From assembly GCA_002344975.1 (NCBI GenBank), contig DDUV01000080.1:1-32709 (forward strand): a stretch of 32,709 bases of DNA, given 5' to 3'. Positions within the stretch are counted from its first letter, which is position 1, and each line of letters opens with the position of its first letter. Source of the DNA: Saprospiraceae bacterium UBA2329 (GTDB lineage Bacteria; Bacteroidota; Bacteroidia; Chitinophagales; Saprospiraceae). A program made the translations under genes and the position numbers. The notes under the pieces were generated by a model. It was not told where the DNA came from. It worked only from the letters and a program-made list of their open reading frames with translations, and did not search any database. Shown piece after piece: positions 7,862-13,862 of the stretch.

Positions 7862-8340
7862 AACCTTACAACGAAGAGCCTGTCAAAGGTGCGCCATATC
7901 AGGACGAGGACGAAGAGCGCATCCAGTTTCATTTCGAGGATACGGAATTTGAGTTGTTGTATCCCGCCCGGTTGAGGCAGTGGATAGAGCAGGTCATTGC
8001 CCGCGAATCTTGCATTTTGCAAACGGTCTCCTTCATCTTTTGCAGCGACGACTACCTCTACGACCTCAACGTGCAATACCTCAGTCATGATACCCTCACC
8101 GACGTTATCACCTTCCCGTACCTGAAGCCGCCCCACATCGAAGGCGATATCTTCATCAGCGCCGACCGCATCCGCGACAATGCCGGCGAGTTCGGCGTCA
8201 GCTTTGAGCAGGAACTCCACCGCGTGATGATTCACGGCATCCTCCACCTGTGCGGGTATTCCGACAAAACGGATGCCGACAAGGCCGCCATGACGCAAAA
8301 AGAGGACGAGGCGCTGGGTGTGTTGCGGGACTTGTCTTGA
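7855..8340 (+). CDS. ybeY: Endoribonuclease YbeY, rRNA maturation factor
   Basis: This 161-residue UPF0054 metalloprotein is needed for 16S rRNA 3'-end maturation and ribosome quality control. The signature segment reads HGILHLCGYSD: His127 and His131 are the first two zinc ligands. The third ligand, His in Escherichia coli (GYDH), is Asp137 here. From memory this replacement is usual in Bacteroidota YbeY proteins and need not mean loss of activity. The upstream DVITFPY segment, corresponding to the conserved TDVLSFP motif, is present. The ATG lies inside the previous gene. No mnmG follows, although I recall that order in related genomes; a repeat region comes next. Confidence 0.93.
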   Translation: MVEPYNEEPVKGAPYQDEDEERIQFHFEDTEFELLYPARLRQWIEQVIARESCILQTVSFIFCSDDYLYDLNVQYLSHDTLTDVITFPYLKPPHIEGDIFISADRIRDNAGEFGVSFEQELHRVMIHGILHLCGYSDKTDADKAAMTQKEDEALGVLRDLS

Positions 8341-8352
8341 TTTTGCGCGTAG

Positions 8353-8500
8353 TACCGTGGCACCTCTCCGAGCAGCGAAAATCATAAAAATCATAAAGAT
8401 CAGCGTCGGAAAAATCCTCTCCGGGCAGCGGAAATCATAAAAACCCGCATGCGCAAGGTTCTACCTTGTGCAGACTATCCGGCGGGTTCTACCCGCCGAC
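8353..8500. repeat. 148-bp direct repeat, copy 1
   Basis: This copy shares 139 or so of 148 positions with copy 2 at 8581-8728; I count about nine substitutions and no gaps. It contains a short internal repeat of ATCATAAA. It then carries two neighbouring hairpins that share the same five-base loop TTCTA, with stems GCGCAAGG/CCTTGTGC and GGCGGG/CCCGCC. Confidence 0.88.
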
Positions 8501-8519
8501 ATTCACCACTGAAGAAGAT

Positions 8520-8574
8520 GGTACCAGCAACTAAAGTCGCCGGTTGGTTTTCGGCGACTGAAGTCGCCGGTACC
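8520..8574. repeat. Palindromic spacer between the 148-bp repeats
   Basis: GGTACC at 8520-8525 and 8569-8574 bracket a segment with AGTCGCCG at 8535-8542 and a perfect palindrome CGGCGACT-GA-AGTCGCCG at 8552-8569. The first AGTCGCCG can pair with the left half of the palindrome, so two alternative hairpins compete. Confidence 0.75.
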
Positions 8575-8580
8575 TGAGCG

Positions 8581-8728
8581 TACCGTGGCACCTCTCCGAA
8601 CAGCGGTAATCATAAAAATCATAAAGATCAGCGTCGGAAAAATCCTCTCCGGGCAGCGGAAATCATAAAGTCCCGCCTGCGCAAGGTTCTACTTTGTGCA
8701 GACTATCCTGCGGATTCTACCCGCCGAC
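8581..8728. repeat. 148-bp direct repeat, copy 2
   Basis: This is the second copy of the unit at 8353-8500, with the same length. The two TTCTA-loop hairpins remain but are weakened: one G-C pair has become G-T in the first stem, and the second stem has gained an A-C mismatch and lost an outer pair. Confidence 0.88.
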
Positions 8729-8742
8729 GAAAAAGCCACCAA

Positions 8743-8774
8743 GTCAGGGCGTAACCATGAAGTTACGGCCTGAC
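8743..8774. repeat. 13-bp stem hairpin
   Basis: The arms 8743-8755 and 8762-8774 pair over 13 positions with a single G-G mismatch and a six-base loop. No T-run follows on either side, so I list it as a structured repeat rather than a terminator. Confidence 0.7.
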
Positions 8775-8942
8775 CTCGCCCGAATCCTGTAAATCCCGTT
8801 AATCCTGTCTAAAACCAAAGAGACCCAAGCGTAGAATCTAACTACAATCCCAACCTTTATCCATCGTGCAACGTCTATATTCTAAGGTGCCTCCGCTTTG
8901 CAGGCGCTGTGCTATCTGTATCACCTGAAAATTTTATGTACG

Positions 8943-10181
8943 ATGAAAAAAATGCTCATCCTGCTGCCGGCTCTGCTGCTGGCTATCACCAACTGGCATT
9001 GCAATCAGGAAAATGTCGAACCAACGCCGGAACTCAGCTTCAACTGTCAGGAATCGCCGATGGTCTGCAATCTGAGCCGGGCCAATAATGAATTTGGATT
9101 CAATGTTTTCAAAAAACTACATCAGCACAACCCCGCCGACAACCTCTTTGTCTCGCCCTCCAGCATCGCCACCGCCCTCACCATGGCCCTCAACGGCGCC
9201 AAAGGAGCTACGGCAGACGAAATAAAAACCATGCTGAAAATCAACCAGTTTGATCTGCCGGAAATCAATGCCGCCTACAAAACCATGCTGACCACATTGC
9301 CTGCCTTAGACAATGAGGTGACGCTCCAATCGGCCAATTCTATATGGTATCGCCAGGGCTTTCCGGTCAAACCGCCGTTTTTGGAAACCAATACCCAATA
9401 CTTCGGCAGTCAGGTACAGGCCCTCGATTTTCGCAATCCCGACGCCAAAAACGTCATCAACGGCTGGGTGAACGACAAAACCCGCGGGCTGATTCCTACC
9501 ATCATTGACGAAATTCCCGACAATGCCATCATGTACCTCATCAATGCCATGTATTTCAAAGGCTCCTGGACGCGCAAATTCGACAAAGACGAGACCACGC
9601 AAATGCATTTCATCAAGAGCAATCAGACCACTACGCCGGTGGACATGATGGGGTACAGCGGCACCGTAAAATTCCCGCTCTACACCGAGGATGCGTTTTA
9701 TGCGGTTGATTTGCCTTACGGCGATTCCGTCTATTCCATGACCCTGCTCGTACCTCGCGGCAATGCCGATGTGGAGACGCTCATCGCCGACCTGAACATG
9801 CAAAAATGGCAGCAAATCACCACCGGCATGAGCGTGCAGGAAATGAACCTTCGGATGCCTAAATTCAAGATGAAGTACGAAAAAACGCTGAACCGGGCGC
9901 TGCAGGAATTGGGCATGCAAACCGCTTTCAGCCGCGCTGCCGACTTTACCAATATTGCCGATGCAGAACTCTCGGTGGATGAGGTAAAACACAAATCCTT
10001 CATCGAAGTGAACGAAGAAGGCTCGGAGGCCGCCGCTGTCACATCCATCGGCATCATTGTAACTTCCGTTCCTTCTTATCCCGACATTCTGCTCAATCGC
10101 CCCTTCCTGTTTGTCATCCGCGAGAATCAGGCAGGCAATGTGCTGTTCCTCGGCAAGATGATGAACCCGAACGAGGAGTAG
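8943..10181 (+). CDS. Serpin-family serine protease inhibitor, predicted lipoprotein
   Basis: This encodes about 412 residues from the ATG at 8943 (MKKMLILLPALLLAITNWHC). The upstream frame to 8898 adds no sensible signal sequence. Cys20 ends the signal peptide, so the protein is probably lipid-anchored. The whole serpin fold is present, including the N-terminal NLFVSPSSIATALTMALNGAKG motif and the NAMYFKGSW motif. The hinge of the reactive loop is intact (residues 357-367, EEGSEAAAVT), which is the mark of inhibitory serpins. Counting from the hinge places P1-P1' at Thr374-Ser375. The loop is about two residues longer than in alpha-1-antitrypsin before the closing NRPFLF, so P1 could also be Ser375 or Val376. 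Small residues there suggest an elastase- or subtilisin-like target. It may protect the cell from its own exported proteases or from those of competitors. It is monocistronic, with a terminator after it. Confidence 0.93.
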   Translation: MKKMLILLPALLLAITNWHCNQENVEPTPELSFNCQESPMVCNLSRANNEFGFNVFKKLHQHNPADNLFVSPSSIATALTMALNGAKGATADEIKTMLKINQFDLPEINAAYKTMLTTLPALDNEVTLQSANSIWYRQGFPVKPPFLETNTQYFGSQVQALDFRNPDAKNVINGWVNDKTRGLIPTIIDEIPDNAIMYLINAMYFKGSWTRKFDKDETTQMHFIKSNQTTTPVDMMGYSGTVKFPLYTEDAFYAVDLPYGDSVYSMTLLVPRGNADVETLIADLNMQKWQQITTGMSVQEMNLRMPKFKMKYEKTLNRALQELGMQTAFSRAADFTNIADAELSVDEVKHKSFIEVNEEGSEAAAVTSIGIIVTSVPSYPDILLNRPFLFVIRENQAGNVLFLGKMMNPNEE

Positions 10182-10209
10182 GTCATTTATTCCTTAAATA
10201 AAGAAGAAA

Positions 10210-10245
10210 AGGCTCGTTGTCAAAGTGTGGCAGCGGGCCTTTTTT
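10210..10245 (+). terminator. Intrinsic terminator after the serpin gene
   Basis: A 10-bp stem (10210-10219 with 10231-10240, two G-T pairs) is followed immediately by a T-run through 10245. Confidence 0.85.
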
Positions 10246-10275
10246 ACCCCATTTAAAAAAAATCCCTCCTTTTAC

Positions 10276-10307
10276 TTGTACAGATAAGACAAAACCCGCT
10301 ACATTTG
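10276..10307 (+). promoter_or_regulatory. Bacteroidota-type promoter for the merC-domain gene
   Basis: TTG at 10276-10278 and TACATTTG at 10300-10307 match the -33 and -7 elements with a 21-base spacer. The -7 box ends only five bases before the ATG at 10313, so the message would be leaderless or nearly so if the start codon is right. Confidence 0.7.
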
Positions 10308-10320
10308 CAACAATGTTGCA
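10306..10320. promoter_or_regulatory. Perfect 7-1-7 palindrome over the merC start: candidate Fur/Zur-family operator
   Basis: TGCAACA-A-TGTTGCA is a perfect inverted repeat of 7-mers around one central base. It overlaps the last two bases of the -7 box and spans the start codon (10313-10315). The 7-1-7 geometry is that of Fur, Zur and PerR boxes. A bound repressor would block both polymerase and the start of the transcript. Confidence 0.6.
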
Positions 10321-10717
10321 CAAATATATAAAATCACCTCATTCATCCCTCGGATTAGACGCCTGGGGCATGTTGGCATCCGGCCTTTGCGCCGTGCATT
10401 GTCTGGCCATTCCTGTTTTGCTGGCACTCGGGGCATCAGCGGGCGTAGCCTGGTTGGAAACGCCGTGGTTGGAAAGCCTGTTGTTGATAACCGCCATCGG
10501 TTTGGCGGCGCAGTCTCTTGTCGGGTCTTACCGGCGCGAACATGGCCGGCCTTTGGCGCTGTGGGTGGCCGGGGCAGGTTTTGCGGTATTGGTGGCGAGC
10601 CGCCTGGCCCCTGAAAACCTCGAACACTACCTGACCGCAGTAGGTGGATTTGCCATTGCTACGGCCCATTGGATCAACTGGAAATTGCGCCGGCAAGCCT
10701 GCTTAGCGTGCCGGTAA
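10313..10717 (+). CDS. MerC-domain inner-membrane protein
   Basis: This encodes about 134 residues from the ATG at 10313. An upstream ATG frame to 10217 would cross the serpin terminator and the promoter, so it is rejected. Four hydrophobic segments are spaced as in MerC. The first helix carries the CAVHC motif (Cys26, Cys30), the metal-binding pair of MerC mercury transporters. A second pair, CLAC, lies at the extreme C-terminus. Mercury-operon partners (MerR, MerA, MerP) are absent. In Bacteroidota such stand-alone MerC proteins, as I recall, sit near Fur/Zur regulators and are thought to act in other metal homeostasis, possibly zinc. The operator-like palindrome at its start agrees with metal control. 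Confidence 0.85.
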   Translation: MLHKYIKSPHSSLGLDAWGMLASGLCAVHCLAIPVLLALGASAGVAWLETPWLESLLLITAIGLAAQSLVGSYRREHGRPLALWVAGAGFAVLVASRLAPENLEHYLTAVGGFAIATAHWINWKLRRQACLACR

Positions 10718-10832
10718 TCGTTCAAAACTCCGGGTTCTTAATATTTTATCTCCTCTTACTTGTTTAGTTTGCGAAAAAGTTGTGAACTTCGCGGGCTGAA
10801 AGCAGATTTTTATTTCATTAAAACAACAACAT

Positions 10833-11414
10833 TTGGCAAAGAGATTCAACGATCCGGATCCCAACAGGGCACAGTACCGGATCAACGAACAAATCCGCAT
10901 CCCCGAAGTCCGTTTGGTGGGCGACAGCTTCGAAAAAATAAGCGAGGTTGTAGGCGAAAACGTTGAAGCAGGCGTATATCCTACCAGGAAAGCGAGGGAG
11001 TGGGCAGAAAGAATGGAACTTGACCTTGTGGAAATTTCCCCTAATGCCGTGCCGCCCGTGGTGCGCATCACGGACTTCAACAAGTTTTTGTACGACAAAA
11101 AGAAGAAGGAGAAGGAGATCAAGGCCAAGGCCGCCAAGACTGTGATCAAAGAAATCAGGTTTGGCCCCAACACCGACGATCACGACTTTGAGTTCAAAGT
11201 GCGCCATGCCAAGGGCTTCCTCGAAGAGGGCGCCAAAGTAAAGGCGTATGTGCAGTTCAAAGGGCGCGCCATTGTGTTCAAAGACCGCGGCGAGTTGATT
11301 TTGCTTCGCTTCCTCAAAGAGTTGGAAGAGTTGGGCGCTGCCGAGTCTTTACCCCGTTTGGAAGGCCGCAGGATGCACGTCATCATTACGCCCAAGAAAG
11401 CTGCTAAAAAATAA
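10833..11414 (+). CDS. infC: Translation initiation factor IF-3
   Basis: This 193-residue protein has the complete two-domain IF-3 layout: the N-terminal RINEQIRIPEVRLVG segment, a Lys-rich linker helix (YDKKKKEKEIKAKAAK), and the C-terminal KEIRFGPNTDDHDFEFKVRHAKGFL domain. It keeps initiator tRNA selection accurate and holds the ribosomal subunits apart. The reading frame that gives the normal N-terminus (AKRFNDPDPN) opens with TTG at 10833; no ATG or GTG lies between the upstream frame end and that point. An ATT at 10812 in the same frame is another possible rare start. Rare start codons on infC are a known basis of self-regulation in other bacteria. It leads the infC-rpmI-rplT cluster. 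Confidence 0.95.
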   Translation: MAKRFNDPDPNRAQYRINEQIRIPEVRLVGDSFEKISEVVGENVEAGVYPTRKAREWAERMELDLVEISPNAVPPVVRITDFNKFLYDKKKKEKEIKAKAAKTVIKEIRFGPNTDDHDFEFKVRHAKGFLEEGAKVKAYVQFKGRAIVFKDRGELILLRFLKELEELGAAESLPRLEGRRMHVIITPKKAAKK

Positions 11415-11427
11415 TCTGCATCGGCTT

Positions 11428-11458
11428 TTGTTTTTTCCTGCAAAGCGACTTACCTTTG
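11428..11458 (+). promoter_or_regulatory. Bacteroidota-type promoter upstream of rpmI
   Basis: TTG at 11428-11430 and TACCTTTG at 11451-11458 are separated by 20 bases, a near-ideal match to the -33/-7 pattern. It lies between infC and rpmI and would allow the ribosomal protein pair to be made apart from IF-3. Confidence 0.65.
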
Positions 11459-11483
11459 CGTTCCGTTTTAAAAAACCACAATT

Positions 11484-11678
11484 ATGCCGAAAGTAAAAAC
11501 CAATTCGAGCGCTAAAAAGCGCTTTTCGGTGACCGGCTCCGGCAAGGTAAAGCGTTTTGGCGCCAACACCTCGCACCGCCTCACCAGCAAAAGCCGTAGA
11601 GCTAAATTGCGCAACCGCGACTCCAGCATCGTCAATGCCGGCGATATGTCGTTGGTAAGACGTATGCTCTGGATCTAA
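11484..11678 (+). CDS. rpmI: 50S ribosomal protein L35
   Basis: This 64-residue basic protein has the typical L35 N-terminus MPKVKTNSSAKKRFSVTGSG and the SHRLTSKSRRAKLRN-type core (seen here as HRLTSKSRRAKLRNRD). It is a structural component of the large ribosomal subunit. Length and position between infC and rplT are standard. It has its own promoter 25 bases upstream in addition to read-through from infC. Confidence 0.97.
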   Translation: MPKVKTNSSAKKRFSVTGSGKVKRFGANTSHRLTSKSRRAKLRNRDSSIVNAGDMSLVRRMLWI

Positions 11679-11697
11679 TTTTTATTTTTTAACGAGA

Positions 11698-11736
11698 ATG
11701 CAGGCCGAAGTTTCTGATACAACCGGAACCCTGCAT
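11698..11736 (+). promoter_or_regulatory. Possible leader hairpin before rplT
   Basis: ATGCAGG (11698-11704) pairs with CCTGCAT (11730-11736) around a 25-base interior in the rpmI-rplT gap. In other bacteria L20 binds a leader structure in this operon that mimics its rRNA site. The sequence shows only a modest stem, so this is a suggestion. Confidence 0.35.
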
Positions 11737-11756
11737 TGCACTAAAAACAACTCAAT

Positions 11757-12101
11757 ATGCCACGTTCAGTGAATGCTGTTGCCTCCCGGCATCGGCGCAA
11801 AAAAATCCTCAAAGCTGCCAAGGGCTATTTCGGTGCGCGCAGTAAAGTTTACACCGTAGCCAAAAACGCTGTGGATAAAGCAATGGGCTATGCCTACCGC
11901 GACCGCCGCAGCAAAAAACGCGCTTTCCGCCGCCTTTGGATTGCCCGCATCAACGCCGGCGCCCGCCTCAACGGCGTATCCTACTCCAAGCTCATGCACT
12001 TGCTCGCTACCAACGGCATAGACCTCAACCGCAAAGTACTTGCCGACTTGGCCATGCACCACCCGCAGGCTTTCTCTGCCGTGGTGAAGCAAGTTCTCTG
12101 A
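11757..12101 (+). CDS. rplT: 50S ribosomal protein L20
   Basis: This 114-residue, strongly basic protein matches L20 throughout. The N-terminal helical extension is SRHRRKKILKAAKGYFGARS, with the following YRDRRSKKRAFRRLWIARINA segment and the C-terminal NGIDLNRKVLADLA. It binds 23S rRNA early in large-subunit assembly and, in several bacteria, represses its own operon. It is the last gene of infC-rpmI-rplT, and a strong terminator follows. Confidence 0.97.
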   Translation: MPRSVNAVASRHRRKKILKAAKGYFGARSKVYTVAKNAVDKAMGYAYRDRRSKKRAFRRLWIARINAGARLNGVSYSKLMHLLATNGIDLNRKVLADLAMHHPQAFSAVVKQVL

Positions 12102-12125
12102 TAGTACGCTTTATTTTTGTGATCG

Positions 12126-12159
12126 AAACGGCTAAGGGGTACTCCTCTTAGCCGTTTTT
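12126..12159 (+). terminator. Intrinsic terminator of infC-rpmI-rplT
   Basis: An 11-bp perfect stem (12126-12136 with 12147-12157) with a 10-base loop ends in a T-run (12155-12159). It lies 24 bases after the rplT stop. Confidence 0.92.
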
Positions 12160-12235
12160 GATTGGCGCAAAGTCGTACGGCAAACGATTTGACCGCTTTT
12201 GCGTTTTCTTTGCATTGTATTTTGAATCCATCGTT

Positions 12236-12814
12236 ATGACGCTACAAGCCGAAGCGCTTATCCCCACCAAATGGGGCAATTTCCGGATGCTGGCCTTCTC
12301 CGACCATCCGACGAACTGGATGCCGCACCTCGCACTTGTTCACGAAAAAACAGACCTGACCGGCCCTGTCCTCACCCGCATCCATTCGGAGTGCATCACC
12401 GGCGACCTCTTCGGCTCGCGGCGCTGCGACTGTGGCGAACAACTGTATGGCGCTATGGAAATGATAGCCCGCGACGGCGGCATCATCATTTATCTCCGGC
12501 AGGAAGGCAGGGGCATCGGCATCATCAACAAACTCAAGGCGTACAACCTGCAAGACCTCGGCCTCAGCACTGTTGACGCCAACATTCACCTGGGCCTGGA
12601 AGTGGACGCCCGTGATTATCACATCGCCATAGACATGCTGAATGCTATGGAAATCAAGTCGGTAAGATTGCTGACCAATAACCCCGATAAGATCGAGGTA
12701 TTCGACAACTCCGGCATAGAGCTATTGGACCGGGTGCCGCTCATCATTGCGCCGCATGCCGAAAACCTCAACTACCTCAAAACCAAACAGGAAGAAATGG
12801 GGCATCTTTTCTAA
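12236..12814 (+). CDS. ribA: GTP cyclohydrolase II (riboflavin synthesis)
   Basis: This encodes about 192 residues. The frame is open from 12158, but that start falls at the rplT terminator, so the ATG at 12236 is chosen. It catalyses the first step of riboflavin synthesis: GTP to 2,5-diamino-6-ribosylamino-4-pyrimidinone 5'-phosphate, formate and diphosphate. The zinc ligands Cys53, Cys64 and Cys66 are present (HSECITGDLFGSRRCDCGEQ). The LRQEGRGIGI loop and the LTNNPDKI segment are intact. It is a stand-alone RibA, not fused to DHBP synthase (RibB), and no other rib gene is nearby. It converges with the LysR gene with 31 bases between. Confidence 0.95.
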   Translation: MTLQAEALIPTKWGNFRMLAFSDHPTNWMPHLALVHEKTDLTGPVLTRIHSECITGDLFGSRRCDCGEQLYGAMEMIARDGGIIIYLRQEGRGIGIINKLKAYNLQDLGLSTVDANIHLGLEVDARDYHIAIDMLNAMEIKSVRLLTNNPDKIEVFDNSGIELLDRVPLIIAPHAENLNYLKTKQEEMGHLF

Positions 12815-12845
12815 TCTGTCCACCATCGGTTATTGCCGAAACAGG

Positions 12846-13769
12846 CTAATACTGTTCGTGCCAGTGAAACTTGCTTTCAATGATGGCCGATTTTTCCTTT
12901 CTCATATACTCCAGAAACGCATTTGCTACGGGCGAGAACCTTTTGTCTTGCAACCACACCAAGCTCCACATAGTCCGGATGGGAAGCCCTTCTACCGGGA
13001 TTATTTGTAAATCCTTATTGCGCAGTTCGTTCTTGATCCCGACCAGAGACATAATGGAATAGCCCAAGCCTGCCAGCACCGCCTGCTTGACGGCCTCGTT
13101 AGACACGAGTTCCAACCTCCTCAGTGCTGTAATACCGTTGTGTTCAATAAACTTTTCCATGGTTTGCCTTGTCCCCGATCCTTTCTCTCTCAAGATGAGC
13201 GGTAAATCATTAAATACAGCCTTGTCGCTCCGGCTTTTTTTGAACTTCGCCTCCGCATTTCCTATCAAAAATAGTTTGTTTTGAAACAAGTCCAAGCTTT
13301 CTAATTTCAGATCGGGAGGTACGATGGATACCAATGCAAAATCCACCTCATTGTGTACGAGGCTTTCAATCACCCTTGCCCGGTTGGTCACGTCCATTCG
13401 CAGTTCTACCCCCTGATGCTGCTGTATAAAGCCGGATAAAAAATAAGGCATCACATATTTTCCTGTGGAAACCACGGCCAGCTTCAGTTTGCCGGCCAAC
13501 TGGCCTTTGTAAGCCAATGTTTTGTGGTTGATTGCCTGCACCTGATGTAGAATGTTTTCAGCGGCTTGTGCGATTTCCCGCCCGAAATCTGTGATGTAGA
13601 TTCTTCTTCCTACCAACTCCGTAAGAGGAATGTCAAACTGATCCTGAAAATTTTTCAACTGAATAGACACTGCAGGCTGGGTGAGGTGCAATTCCGCTGC
13701 AGCCTTGGTAATACTGCCGGTTTCGGCAATTTTCAGGAAGACCTGAAGCTGGTTCAATGTATAGTTCAT
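12846..13769 (-). CDS. LysR-family transcriptional regulator
   Basis: This 307-residue regulator has an N-terminal winged helix-turn-helix (residues about 1-60, with GSITKAAAELHLTQPAVSIQL) and a two-lobed effector domain (residues about 90-300). It resembles the CbbR/CysB-like branch, but the ligand cannot be read from the sequence. It is divergent from the isocitrate dehydrogenase gene with 93 bases between the start codons. That gap contains two TTCAT-N11-ATGAA boxes, the first covering its own start codon. This fits self-repression together with activation of the neighbour. A -7-like box for this gene is TATATTTG (13801-13794). Confidence 0.93.
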   Translation of the reverse strand: MNYTLNQLQVFLKIAETGSITKAAAELHLTQPAVSIQLKNFQDQFDIPLTELVGRRIYITDFGREIAQAAENILHQVQAINHKTLAYKGQLAGKLKLAVVSTGKYVMPYFLSGFIQQHQGVELRMDVTNRARVIESLVHNEVDFALVSIVPPDLKLESLDLFQNKLFLIGNAEAKFKKSRSDKAVFNDLPLILREKGSGTRQTMEKFIEHNGITALRRLELVSNEAVKQAVLAGLGYSIMSLVGIKNELRNKDLQIIPVEGLPIRTMWSLVWLQDKRFSPVANAFLEYMRKEKSAIIESKFHWHEQY

Positions 13770-13785
13770 AAAAATATGTTATGAA
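13765..13785. promoter_or_regulatory. LysR box 1 (TTCAT-N11-ATGAA)
   Basis: A perfect inverted repeat of TTCAT and ATGAA (13765-13769, 13781-13785) around 11 bases matches the LysR T-N11-A rule. It covers the start codon of the LysR gene (13767-13769 on the minus strand), so binding would limit its own expression. Confidence 0.72.
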
Positions 13786-13786
13786 T

Positions 13787-13807
13787 TTCATTGCAAATAT
13801 AAATGAA
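13787..13807. promoter_or_regulatory. LysR box 2 (TTCAT-N11-ATGAA)
   Basis: A second identical box lies one base after box 1 (half sites 13787-13791 and 13803-13807). The centres are 22 bp apart, two turns of the helix. It overlaps the LysR -7-like box (13794-13801). A further AATGAA follows at 13812-13817. Confidence 0.72.
13794..13801 (-). promoter_or_regulatory. Candidate -7 box for the LysR gene
   Basis: On the minus strand the sequence is TATATTTG, an exact match to TAnnTTTG, 25 bases before the start codon. No TTG is found at the usual spacing upstream. It lies inside LysR box 2. Confidence 0.4.
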
Positions 13808-13862
13808 GACAAATGAACTTCCCCCCGCAACTTTGTGTCGTTGAACCAAAAAATACTCAATC

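Larger units (their letters stand above)
8341..8942. other. Gene-free repeat region between ybeY and the serpin gene
   Basis: No coding potential is visible in these 600 bases. They contain a duplicated 148-bp unit (8353-8500 and 8581-8728), a palindromic spacer and a strong hairpin (8743-8774). They end in a tail (about 8780-8815) of the type AATCCTGTAAATCCCGTTAA, which I recall as a dispersed intergenic sequence in Bacteroidota. The last 100 bases are the serpin leader; I see no clear promoter there. Confidence 0.75.

Noticed and set aside
8353..8728. Possible CRISPR array
   Set aside because: There are only two copies, each 148 bp, with one 80-bp spacer and no cas genes; this is a direct repeat, not CRISPR.
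10313..10717. Mercury-resistance operon
   Set aside because: Only a MerC-like protein is present; MerR, MerP, MerT and MerA are absent and the operator is unlike a MerR site.
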